From positions 1,325,501 to 1,389,500 of the forward strand of contig NZ_CP031963.1 of NCBI RefSeq assembly GCF_003443675.1: a stretch of DNA of 64,000 nucleotides. Direction: 5' to 3'. Below are positions 18,843-27,632 of this stretch, piece by piece (position 1 is the first letter of the stretch; each line of letters opens with the position of its first letter). Below the pieces are notes generated by a model that was not told the DNA's origin, did not search any database, and worked only from the letters and a program-made list of their open reading frames with translations. The DNA is from Aquimarina sp. BL5. Its GTDB lineage: Bacteria > Bacteroidota > Bacteroidia > Flavobacteriales > Flavobacteriaceae. Both the position numbers and the translations under genes were made by a program.

Positions 18843-19703
18843 TTAAGAAATTGGAATCTTTTTAGTTGTTAAGTTTTTATTGAAATGTGCTGTACTGAGC
18901 TCACTCTGACTAATCGGATAAATAGGTTTATTTTTTTTGATAAACTTCTTCACTATTGGAGCATTATTCCATGTAGCAGCTTCAGTATATAACTCATTTA
19001 AATGTGGTACTATGAAAAGTTTATCAAAAACGTCTTCAACCACCCCTATTAGATTATGTGCGTGATGGGTAACATACTTAATATCTTCTTTGGACAATGG
19101 ATAATGACTTGGATAAAAGGCTTCTATATCTGTTATCATAGAAACAGCACATCCCCGAGGATTGGCAAATATTTTACCTAAGATTCCGAAACTTACGCCT
19201 TCTACCATTGACTGCGCATATAATAATCTATACAATACAATATTCATAAAATATTGCTCATATATAGTTTCATTATAAGCTAATGAATCGGCTACTTGAT
19301 ATCCTGAAATGATACTAGAATTATGTGCGCGATACCACGAATATTCATTGGGTGTATTGATATAATCAAGCCAAAAACTAACCGGAATCGGCAGATCCTG
19401 AAACTCCTCTCTTGATTCTTTGATCAATTGAGCAAGCGTAGCTAAATATAAAAAATGACTATTTACTTCTCTCCACCAAGGACTCCCCGGTTGTTGAGTA
19501 TTCGTAGGATTAAGTGTCCCTCTTTTTATTTCCCAGTCAATAAATGCTAATTCAGAATTTCCTAATCCTTCGTTTCCCTTTATAAAGCGATCTCCATATT
19601 TTTGGTAAAATTCGTAACGCAGTTTATAGCGTCCTTGAGGATTATCAGAGACTCTAAATACAATTTCTTTGGCCTCTTCTTCAAGTATTTTAAGTTGGTC
19701 CAT
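18843..19703 (-). CDS. Unrecognised 286-residue protein paired with the FAD oxidoreductase
   Basis: I do not recognise this family. The product appears soluble and mainly helical, with no signal peptide. Possible conserved points are SPWWREVNSHFLYLATLAQLI, PVSFWLDYINTPNEYSWYRAHNSS, and a histidine pair in VTHHAHNLIGVVEDVF that could bind metal. It is the first gene of the pair with the FAD protein and begins at an ATG at 19703, about 145 bp from the divergent histidine kinase gene. A role as a partner in the same pathway is inferred from position only. Confidence 0.55.
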   Translation of the reverse strand: MDQLKILEEEAKEIVFRVSDNPQGRYKLRYEFYQKYGDRFIKGNEGLGNSELAFIDWEIKRGTLNPTNTQQPGSPWWREVNSHFLYLATLAQLIKESREEFQDLPIPVSFWLDYINTPNEYSWYRAHNSSIISGYQVADSLAYNETIYEQYFMNIVLYRLLYAQSMVEGVSFGILGKIFANPRGCAVSMITDIEAFYPSHYPLSKEDIKYVTHHAHNLIGVVEDVFDKLFIVPHLNELYTEAATWNNAPIVKKFIKKNKPIYPISQSELSTAHFNKNLTTKKIPIS

Positions 19704-19847
19704 ATAGTAGTAAAGTTTTGTATATAGTTCTTAAATTTACGAGTTAAAATATTAAATACAACAAATATTTTTAGGGAATCTTACTCATATATTTCATAAA
19801 TTTACTTATTATGCAAAAATGATTTTTTAAAATATTAAGCATAAAAA

Positions 19848-21863
19848 ATGTCGGCTTATTTCAAATACTATTTAGGGATCTTATCCATTATATGGTTGTC
19901 AACTCTTACTTCATTTGGTCAGACAGCAATTCTTTTGGATGATTCCGCAGAACTGCAAGATATTGGAAAACAAACCTATTATCTGGAGGATGCTTCACTT
20001 GGTTTATCCATCGAAGAAATCATAAATAATAACCTAAAAACACCGTTTAAATCATATTCACAAGAAACTATAAATTTTTCTAGTACAGCTTCCGCTTACT
20101 GGCTAAAATTCAAAATTACTAAGAAAATACCCGGTAATTTTTTTCTGAATGTCGGTTCGGCTTACATTGACTCAATATCTCTTTATGAACTTGATGAGAA
20201 AAATAAACTAATTTCTACAAGACATACTGGTGATGACTTGCCATTCGATACTAGAGAAATTGAAGTAGGTAATTATTTATTTGCTCTTGATTTTGATAAG
20301 GATATCACAAGAACTTTTTACCTTAGAGTAAAGAGTGATCAGCCCTTATTTTTCCTTCTTAGAGTAGGAACACTTTCTAACTTTGTGGCATATGAGCATG
20401 ATTTAGACTTTCTTCAGGGAATCTATTTTGGTTTTATGCTCTTAATCTTTCTGTATAACCTCTTTTTATATTTTTCGACCAGAGAGAGAATATACCTCTA
20501 CTACATTGCCTATGTGTTCAGTATTACCTGGTTTATGGCTTCTGTATTTGGATATTTCTTTGAATACTTTTGGCCTAATACACCTTTTTTTAATCAATTA
20601 GTAGTGGTCAGTTCTGGATTGACTATGATAACGGCTACTTTATTTACTCAAAAATTTCTAAACACCAAAAAATCCGATACTCGCTTACATAAAGGTTCCA
20701 TGGTGTTTCTTTTTATAGGTTTTTTAGTATGTTTATTTGTATTATTAGGGTATAAAATAGAAGGTCTTAAGTTGGCTCAAGGTGGTCTTCTTATTATGGC
20801 AATGTACTTTCTTATTATAGGTATTCGATTTAAATTAAAAGGATTTCGTCCTGCTATCTATTATTTGTTCGCTTGGGGAGCTCTTATTATTGGTATCTGT
20901 TTTGCTATACTGGAATCATTAAACCTAACTTTTGTAATGTCCTATTTAAATGCGATGCAGATTGGCTCAGCCCTAGAAGTATTGCTACTTTCCTTTGCAC
21001 TAGGTGATCGGATTAACATGTACAAAAAACAAAAAGAAGATGCACAATTAGAAGCTCTAATATCAGCCAAAGAAAATGAAAGATTGATTCAAGAGCAAAA
21101 TATAATTTTAGAAGAGAAGGTAAAGGAACGAACTGCAGAAGTAGCTAACCAAAACGAAGCTCTTATCATTTTGAATAAAGAAAAAGATATGCTGGTCAAT
21201 TTGGTCGCACATGATCTTAGAACTCCGCTACATCAGATGAAAGGATTAATATGGTTGCTTGACATACCTGTTATGGTAGTAACTGAGGACCAGGAAGCTT
21301 ATTTGTATGAAATCAACAATTCTATAGATCGCTTGACACAAATGATAAGTCGTATATTGGATACACATGCGTTAGAGAAAAATGAAATCAAGTTAATAAA
21401 TGAGATTATTAGTTTGAATGAACTGGTTCCGTATATAGTCCAGAATTTTCATCTCACTGCTACAGAAAAAAATATTAAACTATTAGCAGAAGTTGAAGAA
21501 GGCAATCATTCTGTCGAAGTAGATAAAAACTACCTTATTCAGGTTTTAGAAAACTTGCTTTCTAATGCACTCAAGTTTTCTAAAAAAGGAAGTAAAGTGG
21601 TATTACACGTAAAATCGAATAAAGGAAAAACAAAAGTTGTAGTCGAAGATAATGGACCTGGTATTAGCGAAGAAGATCAGAAGAAGTTATTCGGAAGGTT
21701 TCAAAAACTAAGTGCACAGCCTACAGCTGGTGAATCATCTATCGGCCTAGGATTATCCATCGTAAAAAAATATGTAGAAGCTATGAATGGCAAAATTCAT
21801 TGTGAAAGTCAATTAGGTATCGGAACCAAATTTATTATCACTTTTAAATCTAAAGGCATTTAG
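19848..21863 (+). CDS. Sensor histidine kinase with 7TMR-DISM sensor
   Basis: The 671-residue protein has a signal peptide, a periplasmic 7TMR-DISM extracellular domain (about residues 30-175; FKSYSQETINFSSTASAYWLKF is typical), seven membrane helices (about 185-385), a coiled coil rich in Glu and Lys, and a kinase core. His455 in VAHDLRTPLHQ is the phosphorylation site. The N box (ENLLSNALKFSKKGS), G1 (DNGPGIS), F box (FGRFQKL) and G2 (GLGLSIVKK) are intact. DISM sensors are thought to bind carbohydrates or other small ligands. There is no response regulator next to it; a decayed AraC-type gene follows directly and could be the remains of a former partner. Confidence 0.9.
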   Translation: MSAYFKYYLGILSIIWLSTLTSFGQTAILLDDSAELQDIGKQTYYLEDASLGLSIEEIINNNLKTPFKSYSQETINFSSTASAYWLKFKITKKIPGNFFLNVGSAYIDSISLYELDEKNKLISTRHTGDDLPFDTREIEVGNYLFALDFDKDITRTFYLRVKSDQPLFFLLRVGTLSNFVAYEHDLDFLQGIYFGFMLLIFLYNLFLYFSTRERIYLYYIAYVFSITWFMASVFGYFFEYFWPNTPFFNQLVVVSSGLTMITATLFTQKFLNTKKSDTRLHKGSMVFLFIGFLVCLFVLLGYKIEGLKLAQGGLLIMAMYFLIIGIRFKLKGFRPAIYYLFAWGALIIGICFAILESLNLTFVMSYLNAMQIGSALEVLLLSFALGDRINMYKKQKEDAQLEALISAKENERLIQEQNIILEEKVKERTAEVANQNEALIILNKEKDMLVNLVAHDLRTPLHQMKGLIWLLDIPVMVVTEDQEAYLYEINNSIDRLTQMISRILDTHALEKNEIKLINEIISLNELVPYIVQNFHLTATEKNIKLLAEVEEGNHSVEVDKNYLIQVLENLLSNALKFSKKGSKVVLHVKSNKGKTKVVVEDNGPGISEEDQKKLFGRFQKLSAQPTAGESSIGLGLSIVKKYVEAMNGKIHCESQLGIGTKFIITFKSKGI

Positions 21864-21864
21864 G

Positions 21865-22023
21865 GAGGAATTAAAGTTAACAGGTAGATATAAATTTAGT
21901 CAGTATCTAAATGAACTGAGAGTTGATTATGCTGTCAAACTTTTGGTAGAACAATCCTTTACTATCTCTAAAATTTGTCATAAAGTTGGTTTAATATTCG
22001 TTCTTGCATCCCTGTACGTTTGA
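21865..22023 (+). pseudogene. Remnant of an AraC-family DNA-binding domain
   Basis: Downstream of the kinase stop the frame reads EELKLTGRYKFSQYLNELR then VDYAVKLLVEQSFTISKICHKVG, which fits the first helix-turn-helix of AraC-type regulators. The usual continuation is lost: this frame ends in TGA at 22021, and another frame continues with NIRSCIPVRLK. No start codon, ligand domain or complete second helix-turn-helix is present, so it is a fragment. Confidence 0.6.
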
Positions 22024-22104
22024 AGTAAATTCCCCAATAACAAATACCTGAAAACCATAAACACCTGATTTTATAGCATTAAAATAAATAAATCAACTTT
22101 TTCA

Positions 22105-22701
22105 TTAAAGCTTTATTGGTCTTTCTTTAAAATTAAATTTCATTAATCCATTTCCAAACAATTGATCATCATAGATCAACTGAATGGTTTCATTTTCGGG
22201 AATCCCACCAAAATTTAATAATAACCTTTTAAAAGGAGCTACTTTAAAATTACGCTCAAACGTTACTCCTGCGCAGGCTACCGTATCCCCAGATTGGGTT
22301 ACTGCTTTAAAATCTTTTTGTATAGTAAATGCCATATATTTAACGGCATCTTCATACGATCGGTTGGTATACAAATCTTTTAAAAGATCATCTTCTTTTT
22401 CTTGTTGGAACTTTACCTCAATAACTCTTTCATTTTTATACTCTTGATATATGGAGTCAACACTATTAAGATCCTGACTTCCTTCATTCTTTAAAATATA
22501 ATACTGAATCGGTACTAGAGTCGCATTGTATTCGATATCCGAAAAGAAATGGGAAATAGATCTGGATTTCCATCCGGATTGCTCTAGGTTAAAAAGTCGT
22601 TCCTCTATTTCTGTTCTAGGCTTTTCTAGTCCTTTTTGGCAAGACCCAAAAGAAAGTAATAGTATTACTACAGCAAGATAATTTAGGTTATATTTATTCA
22701 C
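22105..22701 (-). CDS. Hypothetical lipoprotein
   Basis: The 198-residue product begins with a lipoprotein signal (LAVVILLLSFGSC) with the lipid Cys at residue 21. The mature part is a mixed alpha/beta domain (FNLEQSGWKSRSISHFFSDIEYNA ... ETIQLIYDDQLFGNGLMKF). No known family was recognised. It is separated from the next minus-strand gene by 110 bp. An envelope location is supported; function is unknown. Confidence 0.65.
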   Translation of the reverse strand: MNKYNLNYLAVVILLLSFGSCQKGLEKPRTEIEERLFNLEQSGWKSRSISHFFSDIEYNATLVPIQYYILKNEGSQDLNSVDSIYQEYKNERVIEVKFQQEKEDDLLKDLYTNRSYEDAVKYMAFTIQKDFKAVTQSGDTVACAGVTFERNFKVAPFKRLLLNFGGIPENETIQLIYDDQLFGNGLMKFNFKERPIKL

Positions 22702-22811
22702 AAATCACATATTTAAGGTCGTATATAAATATACCCATTATAAATCCAACTCTCGAAAGTTATATTTTAAAAAATCTATCGGCAACTGAAATAAAAGATA
22801 TTTGTTAATAA

Positions 22812-24203
22812 TCAAAAATCAAATTTTACAATCTTTACTTTTTCTCTTCCTCTACGAAAATGATCTTCTTTTTCTATTAAGTAAAACCCTTTACCATCGA
22901 TAACCTTTGCTGTAATAATCTCTTTACGTTTTATCCCTTTTTTAGCGTCTAAATACTCTTTTACCTTATCATTAAACAACATTGCAAACTGTGTATCACT
23001 AGAGAGCATTAATTTCTTATTATAATCTTGCTTTTGTTTTCTGTAATAATATTCTATAATACTGTCTCCAATTGTTCCGTTTTCTGGATCAATCTTAAAA
23101 GTAAATAACATACCATCGATATTTATTCCTACCCCTATATCCGTTATCATATTGAACAGATCTATTTTCAGATCGATCCCTTTTCTAGAATCCATAAATT
23201 CTTTATTTTCCACATCTTTTTGTACTTTCCAGATCAAATTACCATCAAAATCATACTTAAAAAGAAAGAAACCTTTAGGTCTATTGTGATAAAAATTATC
23301 CTTATCAGAATACAATCCATACATATAAAAGGCTTCATTATCAGTATCTATATAGACATTTCCTGCAGTAGCTTGCTGGATGGTTTCTTTAGGATATCTA
23401 AGATTATCTATAAAATTACCTGCTCCCAAAAATCCTCCGGAACCATTATTTGATGAGTTAAAAAACATATTATTATCTAATGTCAACTCTAAACTTTTGT
23501 CATAGGTTAAAGTTCCATCATAGTTAAATGCGAGTATATTATACCTATCCCTTTTTTTATCTTCGGATAAGTCTTTATATGCTAAATAGAATCTATCATC
23601 TGTATGTTTTTTATATTCCACCAACATTACTTCTTCCGTATAAGGCAAATCCGGGAAATTCAGTTTCACTTCATTATCCTCAAGCGTTTCATTATCTCTT
23701 GTGAACATATAAAATTGTGAAGTAATGAACTTATCTTTAAATCCTTTTTTTTCGTTCTTATTGTTTCCAATACTTACATCATACTTGCTCGCAAAAAAAT
23801 TAATAAAAGGATCGACATTACCTGTTTCGAATTCTCGTTTAAAATCATAAGGTTTATACTTTTTTCCTGTACGATCATACACATTTCTGTGATATAAGAA
23901 GTAATTAGCATCTGAGGACACAATCAATTTAGAAAATGCATTACTTTCGATTGTATTATTGAAGATGGTATCAAAATTATTAGAAAATCTTACGATACGT
24001 GCATCTTGTTTATCTTTTGATAAGGTTCTAATTCCGTGAAGAGCAATAACATCTCCACTTTCTGTTATCTTATACTGGTACAATACTCTTTTGGTTTCCT
24101 CTTCAAAATTAATATCGATTACTGCATCTTGACTTTGAGCTGTATACGCAATGCTAATTAAAAATATTCCAAGAATTACTCCTTTCATAATAAGGTTTTT
24201 CAT
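22812..24203 (-). CDS. Hypothetical secreted protein
   Basis: The 463-residue product has a signal peptide (MKNLIMKGVILGIFLISIAYTAQS) and a mature region of repeated beta-strand patterns, with phrases such as LAFNYDGTLTYDKSLEL and FLFKYDFDGNLIWKVQKD that resemble blades of a propeller-like fold. No catalytic motif, T9SS sorting domain or lipobox was found. No family name can be given. It is a single gene upstream of the unnamed lipoprotein gene. Confidence 0.6.
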   Translation of the reverse strand: MKNLIMKGVILGIFLISIAYTAQSQDAVIDINFEEETKRVLYQYKITESGDVIALHGIRTLSKDKQDARIVRFSNNFDTIFNNTIESNAFSKLIVSSDANYFLYHRNVYDRTGKKYKPYDFKREFETGNVDPFINFFASKYDVSIGNNKNEKKGFKDKFITSQFYMFTRDNETLEDNEVKLNFPDLPYTEEVMLVEYKKHTDDRFYLAYKDLSEDKKRDRYNILAFNYDGTLTYDKSLELTLDNNMFFNSSNNGSGGFLGAGNFIDNLRYPKETIQQATAGNVYIDTDNEAFYMYGLYSDKDNFYHNRPKGFFLFKYDFDGNLIWKVQKDVENKEFMDSRKGIDLKIDLFNMITDIGVGINIDGMLFTFKIDPENGTIGDSIIEYYYRKQKQDYNKKLMLSSDTQFAMLFNDKVKEYLDAKKGIKRKEIITAKVIDGKGFYLIEKEDHFRRGREKVKIVKFDF

Positions 24204-24440
24204 TATTTAGATTTTATAATTTCTTATTAGTGTCTAAAATCATCATATTATTACCCCTCTTTTTTATTATTTATTTTAAAGTTTGTTGGCTAATTTTTGA
24301 TTAAATACTATTATTTGATGCTGTAACAACTAATAAATCAATATTTTAAACTTATTATTTAAGGTAAACTTAGAACTATATATTTCTGAATTCGAGTTGG
24401 TGAAAATTTTTAAATAAAATATGTATTGAAGTTTTACACT

Positions 24441-25784
24441 CTAAAAGACTAATGTAAACACAGTACCTTCTGTTTCTTTACTACTTACCAAAATTTTGCC
24501 TTTATGGAGTAACATAATCTGTTTACAAAGACTAAGACCAATACCGCTACCTGTCGTTTTACTGGTAAAAAATGGAATAAAAATACTCTCCATAATATCC
24601 TGTGGAATTCCAGAACCATTATCGTATACTTTAATTACAATATTTCTATTCGGTTTTTGTTCTGCAATTACGCGTATTTCTGGATTAGGTTTATGTTTAC
24701 AAGCGTCTACCGCATTTAAGATTAGATTAATCAAAACCTGTTCGATTAAATAGCTATCAATATTCAATTCTAATTTTGGAGGTACTACCTTAAAGTCAAT
24801 AGTAATATTTTTTACATCCAAAGAAGGTTGCATTAGCGATTGTATATTATCAAACAGCTCAGTAATCTTCTTTTTCTCCAGATTTAAATGTGTTACTTTG
24901 TTAAGACTGCGATATGTTTTAGCAAACTTTAGTAAACCTTCACTCCTATTTTTTATAGTTTTTACGCCTGCATTTAAGTCGTCTAACTCCAGCGGATACT
25001 CATTAGGATTGTCCAAAGTAAGCTGCAAATGTGATTGTAATGTATCTGCCAGAGAGGAAATTGGTGCAATAGAATTCATGATTTCATGAGTCATTACGCT
25101 TAATAGTTTTTTCCAAGCTTCGGATTCATTTTTGTTTAGTGTATCATCAATATTTTGTAAAACGATGAGCTTAAACGGATCATCTTTAACCTGAAAGACT
25201 GTATCAGAAATTAATACTTTTATCTTTTCATTTTGAACAGCTATGGAAATCGAGTTCGGCTCTTTATGATAGGTTTCAAAAACGGCATCATACAAATCGG
25301 GTTTTCTTTTTTCTACAAAACGAATATTCTTAAATGCAGGAAAATCTAATGTCTCCCTAAATGAATCATTGGACCATAACACATCTCCAGTTTCCAGATT
25401 ATAAGCAATAATACCAATATCTACCATCTCTAGTATCTTCTGAAGGTACACATATTGCGCCTCGTTCTGAGAGTTGATATCTTTGATAGTACGATTGACT
25501 TCATTAAAACCTTTATAAAGAAATCTTATATCCTTAGGTCCTCTATCTTCCGGGAACCATCTGGAAAAATCTCGATACTTAACCGCTTCAAAAAAATCAT
25601 CCATAACAACAAAACGACGTCTGACAAAATTATAAGTGGTGTACCCAACATACAAAATTATAAAAGTGATACCTGAAGCAATACTAGTATAGCCTCTATC
25701 AATGGAATATACCAAACCTAGTATCAGGGAAACCAAAATTAGAATCCTTATGAATAGTCTAAAAATGTAACCGTTATAGTTCAT
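24441..25784 (-). CDS. Sensor histidine kinase of the sigma-54 regulator system
   Basis: The 447-residue protein has two N-terminal membrane helices (about 8-25 and 31-50), a PAS-like region (about 105-215; [19 protein letters not shown]), and a kinase core with His233 in [11 protein letters not shown], the N box [11 protein letters not shown]1 DNGSGIP and G2 GSGIGLSL. The layout is NtrY/NtrB-like. The gene overlaps the 3' end of the response-regulator gene by 11 bp, so the two are co-translated and form a two-component pair. The periplasmic loop between the helices is only a few residues, so sensing is probably in the membrane or by the PAS domain. Confidence 0.9.
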   Translation of the reverse strand: MNYNGYIFRLFIRILILVSLILGLVYSIDRGYTSIASGITFIILYVGYTTYNFVRRRFVVMDDFFEAVKYRDFSRWFPEDRGPKDIRFLYKGFNEVNRTIKDINSQNEAQYVYLQKILEMVDIGIIAYNLETGDVLWSNDSFRETLDFPAFKNIRFVEKRKPDLYDAVFETYHKEPNSISIAVQNEKIKVLISDTVFQVKDDPFKLIVLQNIDDTLNKNESEAWKKLLSVMTHEIMNSIAPISSLADTLQSHLQLTLDNPNEYPLELDDLNAGVKTIKNRSEGLLKFAKTYRSLNKVTHLNLEKKKITELFDNIQSLMQPSLDVKNITIDFKVVPPKLELNIDSYLIEQVLINLILNAVDACKHKPNPEIRVIAEQKPNRNIVIKVYDNGSGIPQDIMESIFIPFFTSKTTGSGIGLSLCKQIMLLHKGKILVSSKETEGTVFTLVF

Positions 25785-27120
25785 ACTTATCTAACCTTCG
25801 GTATAATGCTGCTCTAGTAATTCCTAATTCTTTTGCAGATTTCGAAACATTTCCTCTATTCTTTTCTAAAACGGTAAGAATTGCATTTTTTTCTATGCTA
25901 TCTAAATTCATTGTTGTGGCAGAAGTCTTATTGGTTTGTCTTTCTATAGAAGAAAAAACTAAATCTTCAGGTTTTAATACATTACCATCGGTCATAATTA
26001 CGGCACGTTCTAAAACATATTGTAGTTCTCTTACATTCCCCGGAAAATCGTGTTTTTTTAGTTTAGAAATGAATCCAGAATCTAATGTAAACGCGCTTTT
26101 ATTATATTTATCTGCATAAATATTAATAAAATGCTTTGCTAGCAGCGTGATATCTGTTCCTCGATCTCGTAAGGGAGGCATCATTATATCTACCGTATTA
26201 ATCCGATATATTAAGTCCTTTCTAAATTTTTGTTCATCTGCCAAAACTTGCGGCTCAATATTGGTTGCACAAATCAATCTAATATCAATAGAAATTGCTT
26301 CATTACATCCTAATGGAGTAACCAATCTGTTTTGTAAAACTGTTAATAAACGTACCTGCTGTCCTAAAGTAATATTACCTATTTCATCTAAAAACAAAGT
26401 TCCTCCGTTAGCAGCTTCAAATCGCCCTACTCTATCTTCTTTAGCATCTGTAAAAGCTCCTTTTTTATAACCAAACAATTCACTCTCAAAGAGTGATGAA
26501 GTCAATGCTCCCACATCTACTTTTACAAAAGGCTTATCCTTTCTATTAGAATTATCGTGTAGTGCTCTGGCTATTAAATCTTTTCCGGTACCATTCTCTC
26601 CTAGAATTAAGACATTAGCATCAGTAGGAGCTACTTTTTTAAGTTTTAAGAACACATCCTTAATCGCTTCACTTTCTCCTATAATTGCATTCGTTCCCGG
26701 TTGAGCAATATTATCTTTTGAATCTTTAGATTTTTTAGATTGTAATAAGGTAGTAATCGTGTTTATGATTTTTTCATTCTTCCAGGGCTTGACTAAGAAA
26801 TCAGAGGCTCCTTCTTTTAATGCACGAATTGCTAAATCAATATCCGCATAGGCAGTAATCAAAATAACATCAGTTCCAGGTTTTTTTTCCTTAATCTTAT
26901 TTAACCAAAAAATCCCTTCGTTACCCGTATTAACCAGACCATTAAAATTCATATCAAGAATAATAATATCGAATTTTTTCTGCTCTATTTGGGCACCTAT
27001 ATTGCTGGGATTCTTTTCTATAACAACCTCTCTTACCAAAGGTTTTAATAAAAGACGCAGTGCAGTTAATACATCTACATCGTCATCTATAACCAATATC
27101 GTAGCTTCCTTTAATACCAT
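25774..27120 (-). CDS. NtrC-type sigma-54-dependent response regulator
   Basis: The start is at 27120 (MVLKEATILVIDDD); an in-frame extension to 27252 gives unlikely sequence. The 448-residue protein has a receiver domain with Asp56 in IIILDM and Lys111, an AAA+ domain with Walker A GENGTGK (174-180), a loop reading GAFTDA (221-226) where classical activators have GAFTGA, and Walker B TLFLDEIG. A Fis-type helix-turn-helix ([25 protein letters not shown]) ends the protein. It is co-transcribed with its kinase and divergent from the efflux locus. The two palindromes at 27190-27230 lie in front of both units, so control of the efflux genes and perhaps of itself is likely. Confidence 0.93.
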   Translation of the reverse strand: MVLKEATILVIDDDVDVLTALRLLLKPLVREVVIEKNPSNIGAQIEQKKFDIIILDMNFNGLVNTGNEGIFWLNKIKEKKPGTDVILITAYADIDLAIRALKEGASDFLVKPWKNEKIINTITTLLQSKKSKDSKDNIAQPGTNAIIGESEAIKDVFLKLKKVAPTDANVLILGENGTGKDLIARALHDNSNRKDKPFVKVDVGALTSSLFESELFGYKKGAFTDAKEDRVGRFEAANGGTLFLDEIGNITLGQQVRLLTVLQNRLVTPLGCNEAISIDIRLICATNIEPQVLADEQKFRKDLIYRINTVDIMMPPLRDRGTDITLLAKHFINIYADKYNKSAFTLDSGFISKLKKHDFPGNVRELQYVLERAVIMTDGNVLKPEDLVFSSIERQTNKTSATTMNLDSIEKNAILTVLEKNRGNVSKSAKELGITRAALYRRLDKYEL

Positions 27121-27189
27121 TGATACAATATTACAATATTTATATTCAGCATTTAAAAATAAGAAAAACAAAATATTCAAGATCTTTAA

Positions 27190-27230
27190 ATGTACCGTTT
27201 TCGAACACAAAGTGTATCGAAACCGTACAC
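27190..27230. promoter_or_regulatory. Two tandem enhancer-like palindromes
   Basis: Site B (27212-27230) reads GTGTATCGAAACCGTACAC with 5-bp palindromic arms. Site A (27190-27208), in reverse orientation, reads GTGTTCGAAAACGGTACAT and matches site B at about 13 of 19 positions, 22 bp away, or two helical turns. Site B is followed by CACTTTTATTT, as is the copy at 46736-46754. These are the likely binding sites of the adjacent regulator. Confidence 0.65.
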
Positions 27231-27281
27231 TTTTATTTCCATAAAAAAACATTAATTACTGAAAAACAGTTACTTATGTTT

Positions 27282-27300
27282 TTGGCACTATCTTGACTAT
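27282..27300 (+). promoter_or_regulatory. Sigma-54-like promoter 1 of the efflux locus
   Basis: TTGGCACTATCTTGACTAT. The TTGGCAC half is a good -24 element. The second half, TTGAC, is one base closer than the canonical spacing and lacks the GC of -12, but the same form recurs at 46806-46824. It is exactly 70 bp from the start of site B and about 55 bp before the first gene. Confidence 0.6.
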
Positions 27301-27353
27301 GTAATTGATGTACAAAATAAGATTAAAAGTATAACGAGATAATTCATAATAAA

Positions 27354-27596
27354 ATGAGCAAATTAATTTCAATTCTAATAATAACTCTAGTAACCTTTTT
27401 TTATGGACAGGACACTAAGGAATCAAATCCAATAAAAAAAGAAGATTCCATAGCTAAAGACTCCTCAATTACAATTCTAAAAAATTTGAATAAAGAAGTT
27501 GAGCTTATAAGTTTTTCTACAGTCACCATTAATCAAAACAATTTACTGTATAATAACGGATTCAGATTTACAAGTTCTAAAAACAAAACCAACTAA
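27354..27596 (+). CDS. Small secreted protein leading the efflux operon
   Basis: An 80-residue product with a clear signal peptide (MSKLISILIITLVTFFYGQ). The mature part of about 60 residues is polar, with a lysine- and serine-rich stretch (KEDSIAKDSSITILKNLNKEVE) and no cysteines. No family was recognised. It is the first gene after the sigma-54-like promoter and lies 36 bp before the membrane-fusion protein gene, so it is probably part of the regulon. It could be a periplasmic accessory or an exported peptide; this is a guess from position. It is short, so coding status is likely but not certain. Confidence 0.5.
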   Translation: MSKLISILIITLVTFFYGQDTKESNPIKKEDSIAKDSSITILKNLNKEVELISFSTVTINQNNLLYNNGFRFTSSKNKTN

Positions 27597-27632
27597 ATCA
27601 ACTAATTAGCATCAATAATCAAAAGACCAAAC

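Noticed and set aside
27121..27252. N-terminal extension of the response regulator
   Set aside because: Receiver domains begin within a few residues of the start, as with 27120; the extension would also reach over the palindromic sites.
27282..27300. Primary-sigma promoter at this place
   Set aside because: No TANNTTTG element is present; the TTGGCA form and its copy at 46806 favour a sigma-54-like type.
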